From assembly GCF_002441695.1 (NCBI RefSeq), contig NZ_JXJW01000004.1, positions 60,839 to 124,838 on the forward strand: a DNA stretch of 64,000 nucleotides, written 5' to 3'. This DNA is from Pseudolactococcus piscium (GTDB lineage: Bacteria > Bacillota > Bacilli > Lactobacillales > Streptococcaceae). Shown piece after piece: positions 17,993-26,726 of the stretch (positions within the stretch are counted from its first letter, which is position 1; every line of letters begins with the position of its first letter). The position numbers and the translations under genes are program-made. Below the pieces are notes generated by a model. That model did not search any database and was not told the origin of the DNA. It saw only the letters and a program-made list of their open reading frames with translations.

Positions 17993-19189
17993 ATGAATAA
18001 TTCACGCTATCAAGATTTAAAACTCGCAGAACGTGGTGCGCTCCTCAGTATATGGGCCTATGTCATTCTCTCAATCATCAAACTTACTGTCGCTAATATG
18101 ACCCATTCGGAGAGTCTACGTGCCGATGGGTTTAACAATATAACCGATATTTTAGGTAATGTCGCGGTTTTAATCGGCCTAAAAATAGCCCGAAGACCTG
18201 CTGATGACGACCATACTTATGGCCACTGGAAAGTCGAATCTGTTGCTTCCCTAGTAACAAGTTTTATCATGTTTGTCGTTGGTTTCTTCGTCCTAAAAGA
18301 TACAGTGACAGCCATTATCAGTAATACACAGACATCTGTGGACTTGATGGGCTCTTTTGTCGGGATTGGTTCAGCGATTGTCATGTTTGCCATCTACCTC
18401 TATAATCGGAACCTTGCAACAAGATCAAAAAGTTCTGGCCTGATGAGCGCTGCAAAAGATAATTTATCTGATGCCGTATCTTCTATTGCAACTTCTATCG
18501 CGATTTTTGCAGCTAGCTTTAATTTAACCTTTATCGACCGCTTGATGGCGATCGTCATCACGATATTTATCTTTAAAACAGCTTACGATATTTTTGCTGA
18601 ATCTGTTTTTAGCCTATCAGACGGCTTTGATGAGGAAAAAATAGATATTTATACCCAGGAAATTTCTGAAATTCCCAAAGTATCAGCTGTCAAATTCATC
18701 CGTGGTAGAACCTATGGCAGTAACATCTTCCTTGACGTCGTTGTCGAAATGTCTCCAGATCTATCTGTATTCGAAAGTCATGCAGCGACTGAAGATATAG
18801 AGGAAACCTTGAAAGAAAAGTATGATGTGTTTGATATTGATGTACACGTCGAGCCAGCGATTCTGGCTGACGAAGAGCGTGATGCATCGATTGCGCTGGT
18901 CATACTGGGCTTGGAGGAACAAGTCTTAAACAATCGGAATCCGAGTTTGCTCTCTGAGACGTTTAGCGAGATACGAGCAGATGGCTCAGTGATTGATAAA
19001 TCACAAAAGGGGCTGGAACAGCACGAGCATTTAGCAATTGCTGACTACAAACCTGATCGCATTTCAAAGAAAACGATCGTTGTGATTTATCATTATTTCG
19101 AGCATAATCAAACGGTTGCTGTGACCAGCATTTGGCGTAGACGCACACAATGGTATTGTGAAGCCCGCCAGTTAACCCAAAAATCCTGA
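17993..19189 (+). CDS. Cation diffusion facilitator, MntE-type manganese exporter
   Basis: This 398-residue membrane protein has six helices, then a cytoplasmic CDF dimerisation domain (about 205-290) and an extra C-terminal segment of about 100 residues. TM2 reads NNITD (NxxxD) and TM5 DNLSD (DxxxD). This N-D-D-D metal site is the pattern described for the manganese exporter MntE, whereas zinc exporters use H-D. Manganese efflux is therefore inferred. The gene is divergent from lmrCD and apparently leaderless. Confidence 0.82.
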   Translation: MNNSRYQDLKLAERGALLSIWAYVILSIIKLTVANMTHSESLRADGFNNITDILGNVAVLIGLKIARRPADDDHTYGHWKVESVASLVTSFIMFVVGFFVLKDTVTAIISNTQTSVDLMGSFVGIGSAIVMFAIYLYNRNLATRSKSSGLMSAAKDNLSDAVSSIATSIAIFAASFNLTFIDRLMAIVITIFIFKTAYDIFAESVFSLSDGFDEEKIDIYTQEISEIPKVSAVKFIRGRTYGSNIFLDVVVEMSPDLSVFESHAATEDIEETLKEKYDVFDIDVHVEPAILADEERDASIALVILGLEEQVLNNRNPSLLSETFSEIRADGSVIDKSQKGLEQHEHLAIADYKPDRISKKTIVVIYHYFEHNQTVAVTSIWRRRTQWYCEARQLTQKS

Positions 19190-19208
19190 GATTGCTCAGG
19201 ATTTTTTT
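19180..19208. terminator. Terminator after the CDF exporter gene
   Basis: AATCCTGAG/CTCAGGATT forms a nine-base-pair stem with a four-base loop and seven T after it. The preceding A-run would also allow minus-strand function. Confidence 0.9.
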
Positions 19209-19245
19209 ATGTCTTTAAGTCAGCATCTCTTAAATTCAAGCAAGA

Positions 19246-19271
19246 TAAAAAGCGAGCATAATTAGCTCACT
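19246..19271 (-). terminator. Terminator of tpx
   Basis: On the minus strand, GTGAGC and GCTCGC pair around TAATTAT and are followed by TTTTTAT, shortly after the tpx stop. Confidence 0.7.
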
Positions 19272-19278
19272 TTCTTAT

Positions 19279-19758
19279 TTAAATCACTGAGTTTGCAACC
19301 TCAAGCGCTTTATCATAATTCGGTTCATTAGTCATCTCACTCAAAATTTCAGAATAGATAATCTGTCCATCTTTAATCACAAATACACTACGTGCCAATA
19401 GGTTAGCGTCAGGTAGTACCAAACCATAAAGTTCACCAAACGTATTTTTTTCATCAGATAAAATCGTCATATCTACACCCTCAGCAGCACACCAATTAGC
19501 CTGCTCTTTTGCTGTATTATTTGAAATGGATAGAAAAGAGATTGCCTGATTAGCCGCTGCTGCAACATTAAAGTGCTTGGTTTGTAAGGCACAAACACTG
19601 GTATTAATATCAGGAAATACACTGATGATAATCGGATCTGTCAATTTAGATAGTGTCACTGGATTTTGATTCAAATCAGGTAAGGTAAAATCTGGCGCTT
19701 GACCTGTCGTCAGTGGGCTAATCTCTGCAAAAACATCACCGTGTCTCGTAATAATCAT
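19279..19758 (-). CDS. tpx: Thiol peroxidase
   Basis: This 159-residue atypical two-cysteine peroxiredoxin reduces hydroperoxides with thioredoxin. The peroxidatic cysteine is in DINTSVCALQ and the resolving cysteine in NWCAAEGVDM, with the thioredoxin-fold ending typical of Tpx. The ATG at 19758 was chosen because GGAG lies 9 nt before it; five upstream codons have no ribosome site. It faces the CDF gene and stands alone. Confidence 0.93.
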   Translation of the reverse strand: MIITRHGDVFAEISPLTTGQAPDFTLPDLNQNPVTLSKLTDPIIISVFPDINTSVCALQTKHFNVAAAANQAISFLSISNNTAKEQANWCAAEGVDMTILSDEKNTFGELYGLVLPDANLLARSVFVIKDGQIIYSEILSEMTNEPNYDKALEVANSVI

Positions 19759-19797
19759 GTTGTATATCTCCATTCTTTTTTCTTCATTGTATTATAA

Positions 19798-19824
19798 AAT
19801 CGCCTGAGTATACACTCAGACGAC
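19798..19824 (-). terminator. Terminator of pgi
   Basis: On the minus strand, TCGTCTGAGT pairs with ACTCAGGCGA and is followed by TTTTAT, just after the pgi stop. Confidence 0.8.
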
Positions 19825-19846
19825 TTACATTTTTTAAAGATGGGAT

Positions 19847-21193
19847 TTATAGACGTTCGTTTAATTCAGCACTAAGGGCTTCAAAACCTGGTTTACCAAG
19901 TAACGCGAACATATTTTTCTTGTAAGCTTCAACACCTGGTTGGTCAAATGGGTTAACCCCGTTTAAGTAGCCAGATAAGCCAATTGCAATTTCAAAGAAG
20001 TAGATGAGGTAACCAAGCGTGAATTCATCTTGTTTCTTGATTGTGATCACTGAGTTTGGTACGCCGCCATCTGTATGGGCAAGCAAGACACCTTGGAAAG
20101 CTTTTGTATTGACGTAGTCAACATCTTTACCTTCAAGGTAGCCAAGGCCATCTAAATCTTCTGCTTCAGCAGGGATGTTGATGTTCAATTTTGGTTCTGC
20201 AACTTTGATGACTGTTTCAAAGAGGTTACGGCTACCTTCTTGGATAGATTGACCGATAGAGTGTAAATCTGTTGAGAAGTTAGCTGATGTTGGGTATATA
20301 CCTTTGTAGTCTTTCCCTTCAGATTCGCCTGCTAACTGTTTCCACCACTCACCAAAGTACTGAAGTGATGGTTCATAGTTTGCTAAAATCTCGATTGTTT
20401 TACCTTTACGGAAAAGAATATTACGAAGTACTGCATATTGGTAGGCTTCGTTTTCTTTCAAGTCTGCTGTACTGTAGGCTTCACGCGCTGCTGCTGCACC
20501 ATCCATTAAAGCTTGGATATCTGCACCACTTGCGGCGATAGGTAACAAGCCAACTGGTGTCAAGACTGTGAAACGACCACCAACAGCATCTGGTACGACA
20601 AATGATTCCCAACCTTCAGCATCAGCTTGAACTTTAACAGCACCTTTTTCTTTGTCTGTTGTTGCATAGATACGACGGTTTGCTTCTTCAGTACCATATT
20701 TTTTGATCAACATTTCTTTGAAAACACGGAAGGCAATCGCTGGTTCAGTTGTTGTACCAGATTTTGAAATCACGTTAACAGAGAAATCTTTGTCAGCAAC
20801 GTAATCAACTAATTGTGACAAGTAAGTAGATGAAATTGAATTACCTGCATACACAATTTGTGGTGCTTGACGTTTTTCTTTAGTCTCAAGGTTAACAAAT
20901 GAACTGTTCAAGAAATCAATCGCAGCCTTAGCACCTAGGTAAGAGCCGCCAATACCGATGACGATCAAAACTTCACTATCAGATTTGATTTTTTCTGCTG
21001 ATTTAAGAATACGATCAAATTCTGCTTTGTCATAGTCTTTTGGTAGATCAATCCAACCTGTAAAATCAGCTCCCTGACCAGTCCCATCACGTAGGGCTGC
21101 ATCAAAAGCAGTAACTGCTGGTTGTAAATAATCAAATTCGTGCTGCGCAACAAAAGTTAGAGCAGTTTTGTAATCAAATTTTATGTGTGACAT
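19847..21193 (-). CDS. pgi: Glucose-6-phosphate isomerase
   Basis: The 448-residue cytosolic enzyme interconverts glucose-6-P and fructose-6-P. It carries the SIS-type signatures [23 protein letters not shown] and the catalytic glutamate region around [13 protein letters not shown], plus the C-terminal [12 protein letters not shown]. Length is standard for Gram-positives. AAGGAG precedes the ATG. It is monocistronic with a 17-bp-spaced promoter and a perfect cre in its leader, so CcpA should modulate it with sugar supply. Confidence 0.98.
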   Translation of the reverse strand: MSHIKFDYKTALTFVAQHEFDYLQPAVTAFDAALRDGTGQGADFTGWIDLPKDYDKAEFDRILKSAEKIKSDSEVLIVIGIGGSYLGAKAAIDFLNSSFVNLETKEKRQAPQIVYAGNSISSTYLSQLVDYVADKDFSVNVISKSGTTTEPAIAFRVFKEMLIKKYGTEEANRRIYATTDKEKGAVKVQADAEGWESFVVPDAVGGRFTVLTPVGLLPIAASGADIQALMDGAAAAREAYSTADLKENEAYQYAVLRNILFRKGKTIEILANYEPSLQYFGEWWKQLAGESEGKDYKGIYPTSANFSTDLHSIGQSIQEGSRNLFETVIKVAEPKLNINIPAEAEDLDGLGYLEGKDVDYVNTKAFQGVLLAHTDGGVPNSVITIKKQDEFTLGYLIYFFEIAIGLSGYLNGVNPFDQPGVEAYKKNMFALLGKPGFEALSAELNERL

Positions 21194-21270
21194 CTTTTCT
21201 CCTTATTAGTTGTGTGGGCTACACACCTTACTTAATAACGCCTATGCGCTAACTTAATTTTTTAGATCAG

Positions 21271-21284
21271 TGATATCGTTTTCA
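21271..21284 (-). promoter_or_regulatory. cre site in the pgi leader
   Basis: On the minus strand, TGAAAACGATATCA matches all 14 positions of the cre consensus TGWAANCGNTNWCA. It lies about 20 bp downstream of the pgi -10 box, a position where CcpA would act as a roadblock. Confidence 0.8.
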
Positions 21285-21304
21285 CTAAAAAATCAATCTG
21301 ACTT

Positions 21305-21333
21305 ATTCTACCGCTTTTTACGAGTTTTTTCAA
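21305..21333 (-). promoter_or_regulatory. Promoter of pgi
   Basis: On the minus strand, TTGAAA (21328-21333) and TAGAAT (21305-21310) are separated by 17 bp. Confidence 0.75.
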
Positions 21334-21398
21334 GGATTTACTCAATATTTGTCTCATAACTAGCCAACACCTCACTATTTTAAGCGAAGCCACATTAA

Positions 21399-21428
21399 AA
21401 GACAGTCTATTCGACTATCTTTTAATGA
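21399..21428 (-). terminator. Terminator of the ABC-PASTA operon
   Basis: On the minus strand, AAAAGATAGTC pairs with GACTGTCTTTT around a short loop. It lies just after the stop of the PASTA gene; the T-run is mostly part of the stem. Confidence 0.7.
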
Positions 21429-21436
21429 CACCTACC

Positions 21437-22909
21437 TTATTCATTGCCTGTACTAATGCCAATTGCAACCGTAAATGTAAGTGGTACAAATTCATTTAGG
21501 ACGCTTTGTGCAACGACCGTCCCCTTGGTCTCGCTACTGTTGATATACTGAATTTGATAGGTAATATTAGCCCCTTTAGAGGTATAGTCATTATGAAAGG
21601 TACTTTGCAGGTCGCCTTCTGTTTGACCAGATAAATCTTTCATATAGACACGGCCAAGTGAATAAGTCGCTGTTATGTCTGGTATCGTATCTTTGATAAA
21701 ATACTGGGTGCCAGCAGCAACCGACTGACCGATAAAATCGCCATAAGCTACCCTATCACTATAAACTTGCTTGGCAAGAACTGGCAACTCTTTTGAAGCA
21801 CCACTTGCCTCTTCAAAGGTAAATTTGGCATAATCAGGGACCAAAATCGGTTTACCAGCAGATAATTTGACGATGATAGTATCCGCTTTCGATACTTTTT
21901 CCGACTTAGCGACTGACTGAGAGATGACCTTACCTGCCTCTATCGTATTGCTGCCTTCCTCTTGGATCTCAATCTTAACGCCCTTATCTTTACTCCAACT
22001 GTTAATCTGATCTTTGGTCTGACTAGAAAAATCAGGTACCGCAATATTTTTAGTAATTGGTTCCTTACCTTTTGAATAATGAAGTGTTAAATTATCTTCT
22101 CGCTTAAAGTTGTCAGAAGTGAGGGATTCATTCGCAAAAACTTGCTTTAAATAGCCCCCTTTTGCAACTGTATCTGAATAAGCCATCTCTATCACTGTAT
22201 TTTCCAGTTTATTTTTCTTGATAAAGTCACGTGCTTGGTCAACTGATCGTGTTGAAAAATCTGGTAGTTTGATTTTAACCTTCGGATCCGCTCCCAGACT
22301 GACTGTCAGCTTGGTGCCTTTTTTCTTAGCAATTGACTTATTTTTATCGGCCTGTTTAATGACCGTATTGACTTTCTTATCCAGTCGATACACCCGATCA
22401 ATCTCTAGTTTAACTTGATTGTCATCGGCCCATGATTGGGCTTTACTCACTGGCTTATTCGTGAAATCTGGTAGGGTTACATGCGTCTGCTTATAGTAAA
22501 ATAAACAAATACTAGCTACTGCCAAACAAGTTGCGCCACCGATTATTAAGCGCTTCATCTGCCTTTTTTTAGCAAATAATTGATCTTTAACTAGTAAGCT
22601 ATTTTTAATAACGGGTTGGGAGTTACTGGCCTGGCCTCTCTTGTCGGTCGCCTTCTCATGTTTATCTGCCAACGAATCAGATGACTTTGTTAGCTCCCTA
22701 TCGTTTTTCATCTCCCCTTCACTCATGGTTTGATTAGGCTTTGCGCAAGGCATCTCATCCAGATTCCCTTGCTTTTGTGGCGCCTCATCAGCTATTACCT
22801 TATCTTTATCCGTATTTGATACTTGACTAGTTGCACCATTTCCCAAAGGATTTTTAGCAGCTTCTGGTTGATACTTACCTTTTGAAAAATTTGATAAAAA
22901 ATCACTCAT
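21437..22909 (-). CDS. Membrane-anchored PASTA-repeat protein without a kinase domain
   Basis: The 490-residue protein has a polar, low-complexity cytoplasmic N-terminus of about 115 residues and one transmembrane helix (about 118-140). An extracellular part follows with about five PASTA-like repeats, each opening with a (L/V)PDF/Y motif and about 65-75 residues long. PASTA repeats bind muropeptides or lipid II in PrkC/StkP kinases and PBPs. No kinase or transpeptidase motif is present. It is the last gene of an operon, 3 bp after the ABC ATPase. A cell-wall-sensing or scaffold role for the transporter is inferred. Confidence 0.75.
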   Translation of the reverse strand: MSDFLSNFSKGKYQPEAAKNPLGNGATSQVSNTDKDKVIADEAPQKQGNLDEMPCAKPNQTMSEGEMKNDRELTKSSDSLADKHEKATDKRGQASNSQPVIKNSLLVKDQLFAKKRQMKRLIIGGATCLAVASICLFYYKQTHVTLPDFTNKPVSKAQSWADDNQVKLEIDRVYRLDKKVNTVIKQADKNKSIAKKKGTKLTVSLGADPKVKIKLPDFSTRSVDQARDFIKKNKLENTVIEMAYSDTVAKGGYLKQVFANESLTSDNFKREDNLTLHYSKGKEPITKNIAVPDFSSQTKDQINSWSKDKGVKIEIQEEGSNTIEAGKVISQSVAKSEKVSKADTIIVKLSAGKPILVPDYAKFTFEEASGASKELPVLAKQVYSDRVAYGDFIGQSVAAGTQYFIKDTIPDITATYSLGRVYMKDLSGQTEGDLQSTFHNDYTSKGANITYQIQYINSSETKGTVVAQSVLNEFVPLTFTVAIGISTGNE

Positions 22910-22912
22910 ACA

Positions 22913-23587
22913 TTAATCCTCCTGTCTTAAATTACCTTTTTTAAGTCGGTAAGTGACATCAGATTTTGCTGCAACTTCTTGTGAATGTGTCACCATGATG
23001 ACAGCTTTTCCATCTTCATGCGCTAAGCGTTGAAAGATAGCAACAATCTCACTTTCACGCGCTTCATCTAGGCTACCTGTTGGCTCATCTGCTAGGATAA
23101 CATCACTATTGGTTGCTAAAGCGCGAGCAATGGCAATTCTCTGTTGTTCCCCTCCTGAAAGGGAACTAACTAAACGTTCTGACTTGTCACGCGTAATCCC
23201 AATATAGTCTAGTAAATTATAGGCGATCACTTTTTGATCACTCGGTAAGGGATTATCTGTGATGTCCATGGCGACTAATACATTTTCTACTGCAGTTAAA
23301 TAAGGCACCAGATTATTGTTTTGAAAGATAATAGACACCTTATTTCGTCGGTAATTGTCCAATCCAATTTCTTTAATATCTTTTCCTTCAAAGAGCACTT
23401 GTCCATCTTTAGCCACGTCTAGTCCCGCAATCATCGCTAGTAATGTTGTTTTACCAGATCCAGACTCCCCAACGATCGTGTAAATCTTGCCTTTTTCAAA
23501 ATTAACGGAAATATCACGTAAAATATAACGCTGCATATCACCGTCTTGATAGTAGTAAGCTAATTTTTTTGTTTCGATAATTGACAT
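22913..23587 (-). CDS. ABC transporter ATPase, MacB/LolD-like
   Basis: This 224-residue ATPase has Walker [10 protein letters not shown], a signature LSGGEQQR, Walker [13 protein letters not shown] and the switch histidine in MVTHSQE. It belongs to the class that pairs with FtsX-type permeases for mechanotransmission, peptide resistance or lipoprotein handling. It lies 5 bp after the permease and 3 bp before the PASTA gene, so the three products probably form one complex. GGGG-rich sequence precedes the ATG. Confidence 0.9.
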   Translation of the reverse strand: MSIIETKKLAYYYQDGDMQRYILRDISVNFEKGKIYTIVGESGSGKTTLLAMIAGLDVAKDGQVLFEGKDIKEIGLDNYRRNKVSIIFQNNNLVPYLTAVENVLVAMDITDNPLPSDQKVIAYNLLDYIGITRDKSERLVSSLSGGEQQRIAIARALATNSDVILADEPTGSLDEARESEIVAIFQRLAHEDGKAVIMVTHSQEVAAKSDVTYRLKKGNLRQED

Positions 23588-23592
23588 AGTTG

Positions 23593-25185
23593 TTACCCCA
23601 ATAAGATTTTCTTAGGCTTTAATTTGAAGATATAAAGCGTTGAGAGAAGGACTGAAACAATTACTGTACCTAAGCCAGCTAATAGGTAGGTCACGATATA
23701 AAATGGCGTGAAGGATACCGTATAATTTTCTGAAATGGTCTTAGCATTTATAGGTGTCCCACTACCAAATAGTGCTGAAGTAGACATCATGTTACCACCC
23801 ATCATGCCATTAGCAGATTCTTGGCTACTGCTTGAGCTTAGGAAAGCTTCCGATGCGAATCCACCTAAGAATTTACCTGACACTAATGAAATAATTAGCG
23901 CAATACTTGCAACAGTCAATACTTCTACCATAATTTGTAAAATAATGGTAGATTTTTTATCGCCTAGTGACAGATAAATACCCAACTCTCTTTTTCGATC
24001 GCGCATAAAGAGTAAGATGACTAAGAGAATCAAGATAATCGATAAACTAATGGCTGCGATAATAACTGCTTTAGCAATTTTAGATAATTTGTTGAATTGA
24101 CCTGCAATTTTATCAAATTCATCTGTTGATGCCATGATAGTATAAGGATTTGGCAATAGGGGTTTGGTATCCGCCTTGAATTTATCCAAATCATCGATTG
24201 ACTTGAGTTGATAGAGTGGTGTGTAGCGTGATTCACTAACTTCTTTTAAGTCCTTTTCACTCATACCAGTAAATAACTCAGGACTTTTCTCCATCATATA
24301 CTTCATGTAGCCTTGATTGATGGTATGGACTGCTTTATTTGGCATATAGATCGTATTATAGGACGCAAAATCTAGCATATCTTTATCACCGCCGCCGCTA
24401 CCAATTGATGCTGCATGCACAACCGACCCATTGTCTGCTTTATCCGATTTACCTGATTTCTTTTGAACAGCTTCAAGTACCTGATAAATCCCCCCTACTT
24501 TTACTTTAGTATCAAAGGATTCCTTAGTTGATGCTTGATTTTCTTCATCCATATTACCTGGTTTCATCAAGGTTTGGTCGATGGTCATCTCATCACCGAT
24601 ATGTAGGCCATTTTTACTGGCAAACTCTTTAGAGACTAAAACGACTAGCCTTCCTTTTTTCATATCAGCTTCTGAAAAAATAGCCCCCGCAACCAACTTT
24701 ATTTTCCCTAGAGCAATATCCATTATTTTAGGATCTTGTACACCACGTATTGGGATATAAGTGTCCATCCCATTAGCCATGCCTGATTTATCGTCCGCTT
24801 TTTCTTCGGTCTTATTTTTTTTGCTACCTGATGGGTCAAATGGCTTCAGCTGCTGAGATTCAAATCCCGATGATTCAGAATAGTCATAATTTTTGACATA
24901 GGGACTAGCCCCGATTTTTTCTATGAGTTTAACAGATAAGGGATTATTTAGCGCACCATCTGATTTCTCCATCTCTTTCTGTATTTTAGGATCATTCCAA
25001 TCGATGTCAACTGTTGCAAGTGCGCCCATCTGTTCCTTTGTTGTCTTCTCGACATTTTGGGTCGCTTGTTGGATGATAACACTTCCTGCAAGGATGTTAC
25101 CAAGTAAGAAAATCACGGCAAATAAAATCAATGACTTTGATTTTTGCCTTGTGACTGAGCGAATTGCGCGTTTAAAAAAATTCAT
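23593..25185 (-). CDS. FtsX/MacB-type ABC transporter permease
   Basis: This 530-residue permease has one N-terminal membrane helix (about 18-38) and a long extracellular domain of about 330 residues rich in Lys, Asp and Ser. Three C-terminal helices follow, the four-helix FtsX/MacB layout. Between the last helices is a Ser/Met/Gly-rich loop. Such permeases transmit force across the membrane and often do not transport. AAAGGAGAGG precedes the ATG. It is the first gene of the permease-ATPase-PASTA operon. Confidence 0.87.
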   Translation of the reverse strand: MNFFKRAIRSVTRQKSKSLILFAVIFLLGNILAGSVIIQQATQNVEKTTKEQMGALATVDIDWNDPKIQKEMEKSDGALNNPLSVKLIEKIGASPYVKNYDYSESSGFESQQLKPFDPSGSKKNKTEEKADDKSGMANGMDTYIPIRGVQDPKIMDIALGKIKLVAGAIFSEADMKKGRLVVLVSKEFASKNGLHIGDEMTIDQTLMKPGNMDEENQASTKESFDTKVKVGGIYQVLEAVQKKSGKSDKADNGSVVHAASIGSGGGDKDMLDFASYNTIYMPNKAVHTINQGYMKYMMEKSPELFTGMSEKDLKEVSESRYTPLYQLKSIDDLDKFKADTKPLLPNPYTIMASTDEFDKIAGQFNKLSKIAKAVIIAAISLSIILILLVILLFMRDRKRELGIYLSLGDKKSTIILQIMVEVLTVASIALIISLVSGKFLGGFASEAFLSSSSSQESANGMMGGNMMSTSALFGSGTPINAKTISENYTVSFTPFYIVTYLLAGLGTVIVSVLLSTLYIFKLKPKKILLG

Positions 25186-25387
25186 ACCTCTCCTTTACTC
25201 TACTTAACTCATGAGATTGCGATATTTAAATAAGCGACGACAAAATCATGGACCCATCACAACATAAAAATATCTGACTACATTTTAATTGTAACATATA
25301 TCTGTTTTTTTAACTTTATAAAACCTGTCATTTTCGGAAATAAATAACGACTTATATCCTTTTATCTAACTTTGATGATAAGCATAC

Positions 25388-25418
25388 AAAAAACACGTGA
25401 ACGACTGCCACGTGTTTT
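25388..25418 (-). terminator. Strong terminator, possibly bidirectional
   Basis: AAAACACGTG and CACGTGTTTT form a 10-bp perfect stem around a nine-base loop. Six T follow on the minus strand, and TTTT then a second T-run follow on the plus strand. Confidence 0.85.
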
Positions 25419-25590
25419 GGGTTCTTTTTTGAGGTGAGTAAGGTATATGCGCCTACTAGCTATGTCACATGTTACCTGGAAAATTAAGGAGACGGCCTTT
25501 GGTAGACCCCTCAGACTGAGGACGACCTATCACTTTAGCAGTTTAAATACCCTTGTTTAAGCTGTAGCTAAAGTTACAGGTAGTCAGACC
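25388..25590 (-). ncRNA. Candidate structured RNA of unknown class
   Basis: A region of about 200 nt between the lipoprotein stop and a strong terminator can fold extensively. A long hairpin at 25521-25585 pairs ACTTTAGC with GCTAAAGT, extended inside by AGTTTAAA/TTTAAGCT and outside by GACGACCT/AGGTAGTC with one mismatch. A short CCTCAG/CTGAGG hairpin follows. A minus-strand TATATT box lies just before GGGG at the presumed 5' end, and the minus terminator closes it. It could be a stable sRNA (a 6S-like RNA would fit the size) or a 3'-UTR structure. It does not match a riboswitch I recognise. Confidence 0.4.
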
Positions 25591-25599
25591 CCAATATAA

Positions 25600-26367
25600 T
25601 TATTTTGCCTGATTATCTTGATATGATTTAATGCGAGAATCTTTCATAATTTGATAAATTACATCTTCGTTTGCCATAAAATGTGTGCCTTTTTTAGTCA
25701 AAGTAAAGGACATATCTACCGGATTTTTCACCTTCACTGCATCATAATCTAGATCCCCATAATAAATACCATATAGTTTTAAAGTGATGAGTGATTTGAT
25801 TGTTTTAACATCTTTATTTTGAGATTGGCGAATAAAGGTATCTTCATCTATACCACCAAAAAGTTTCGTTCTGGCTGTCCCAATAGGATTTGCTTCTTCC
25901 AAACTTGCGATTGGTGAGTATGACACGGTCACTTTTGCGTCATCACCGTTTACGTCGACACTCTTAACTTTAAAGCTAAGTCTTTGTGCTTGTTTAAGAT
26001 AAGCCTTAGCATAATCTTTTACAATATCTGATGCATAATAATTAGACCCATCGATGACGAGATAATAGTCATCCTTGTTTTGATTACTTGCAAACATCTG
26101 ATCTTGCTTCTCGACTAATTTAGTTAACAAAAATGACGTAATGCCCTCAGAACTTTGATTTGTGACATTCTCTAATTGAGATGATTTTTTGCCTTGATAG
26201 AGAAAATCAAGCAATACATTTGCATCATCTTCTGCTTGTTTTTTCACTGTTTGAGCTGATGGTTCAGCCTTAACTGCTTTCTCAGATGACTGACTCCCTT
26301 TTGAACACCCTGCCAATAAAAAGATACCAGCAACGACAACAAGTCCCTTTAATACTTTTGTTTTCAT
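25600..26367 (-). CDS. Secreted lipoprotein of unknown function
   Basis: The 255-residue protein starts with a lipoprotein signal: positive MKTKVLK, a hydrophobic stretch and the lipobox LLAGC at about residue 22. A Ser/Lys/Glu-rich linker follows. The mature part has an alternating alpha/beta pattern similar to the DUF5105-type lipoproteins of Gram-positives, but no catalytic motif is seen. The ATG at 26367 was selected because AGGGGGCG lies before it. A consensus promoter (TTGCTA-17-TATAAT) lies upstream. It is monocistronic. Confidence 0.75.
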   Translation of the reverse strand: MKTKVLKGLVVVAGIFLLAGCSKGSQSSEKAVKAEPSAQTVKKQAEDDANVLLDFLYQGKKSSQLENVTNQSSEGITSFLLTKLVEKQDQMFASNQNKDDYYLVIDGSNYYASDIVKDYAKAYLKQAQRLSFKVKSVDVNGDDAKVTVSYSPIASLEEANPIGTARTKLFGGIDEDTFIRQSQNKDVKTIKSLITLKLYGIYYGDLDYDAVKVKNPVDMSFTLTKKGTHFMANEDVIYQIMKDSRIKSYQDNQAK

Positions 26368-26404
26368 AAAACGCCCCCTATAATTTAATGTTTTCACATT
26401 ATTT

Positions 26405-26433
26405 ATTATATAAAACTTTAATTACATTAGCAA
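26405..26433 (-). promoter_or_regulatory. Promoter of the lipoprotein gene
   Basis: On the minus strand, TTGCTA (26428-26433) and TATAAT (26405-26410) are separated by 17 bp. Confidence 0.7.
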
Positions 26434-26462
26434 CGAATAACATAACTTTGTTTTTTTCAAAT

Positions 26463-26484
26463 CTACTTCTGACAACAGAAGTAG
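26463..26484. repeat. Perfect inverted repeat upstream of the lipoprotein gene
   Basis: CTACTTCTG and CAGAAGTAG flank a four-base loop. It has no adequate T-run on either strand, so it may be an operator or the remnant end of a mobile or decayed gene. Confidence 0.45.
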
Positions 26485-26673
26485 ACCAGGGTAACCTTAT
26501 TCAACCAGAATCGGTATAGACAGCAAGATACCTTATGTTTAAGCCATTGGCAGAAGATTTTAGGCTTTGCCATGAACTTACTCAATCACTCAAATCAAAA
26601 AGCCACATTGAGTTCTATTGGTCTTGATGAGGTCGCTAGAGAAGCACTTCTTGATACCATTAACTTTGGCTAA
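26485..26673 (+). pseudogene. Decayed coding fragment, origin not recognised
   Basis: The plus strand reads through in one frame as a protein-like stretch (opening TTEVDQGNLIQPESV, stop, then MFKPLAEDFRLCHELTQ). It then shifts to a second frame ending SIGLDEVAREALLDTINFG at 26673. An internal stop and a frame change would make it a remnant. No full-length gene or start signal is present and I cannot name the parent family. Confidence 0.3.
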
Positions 26674-26726
26674 CCTATTAAAAATACGCCTGCATATTTT
26701 TTACAGGAGTATTTTGATAACTTCAA

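Larger units (their letters stand above)
25186..25599 (-). other. 414-bp intergenic region with a structured RNA candidate
   Basis: No coding ORF is convincing. The stretch 25200-25385 is AT-rich and holds the presumed promoter of the FtsX operon on its right side, with no clear boxes. The stretch 25388-25590 contains several strong inverted repeats ending in a terminator, described separately. Confidence 0.6.
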
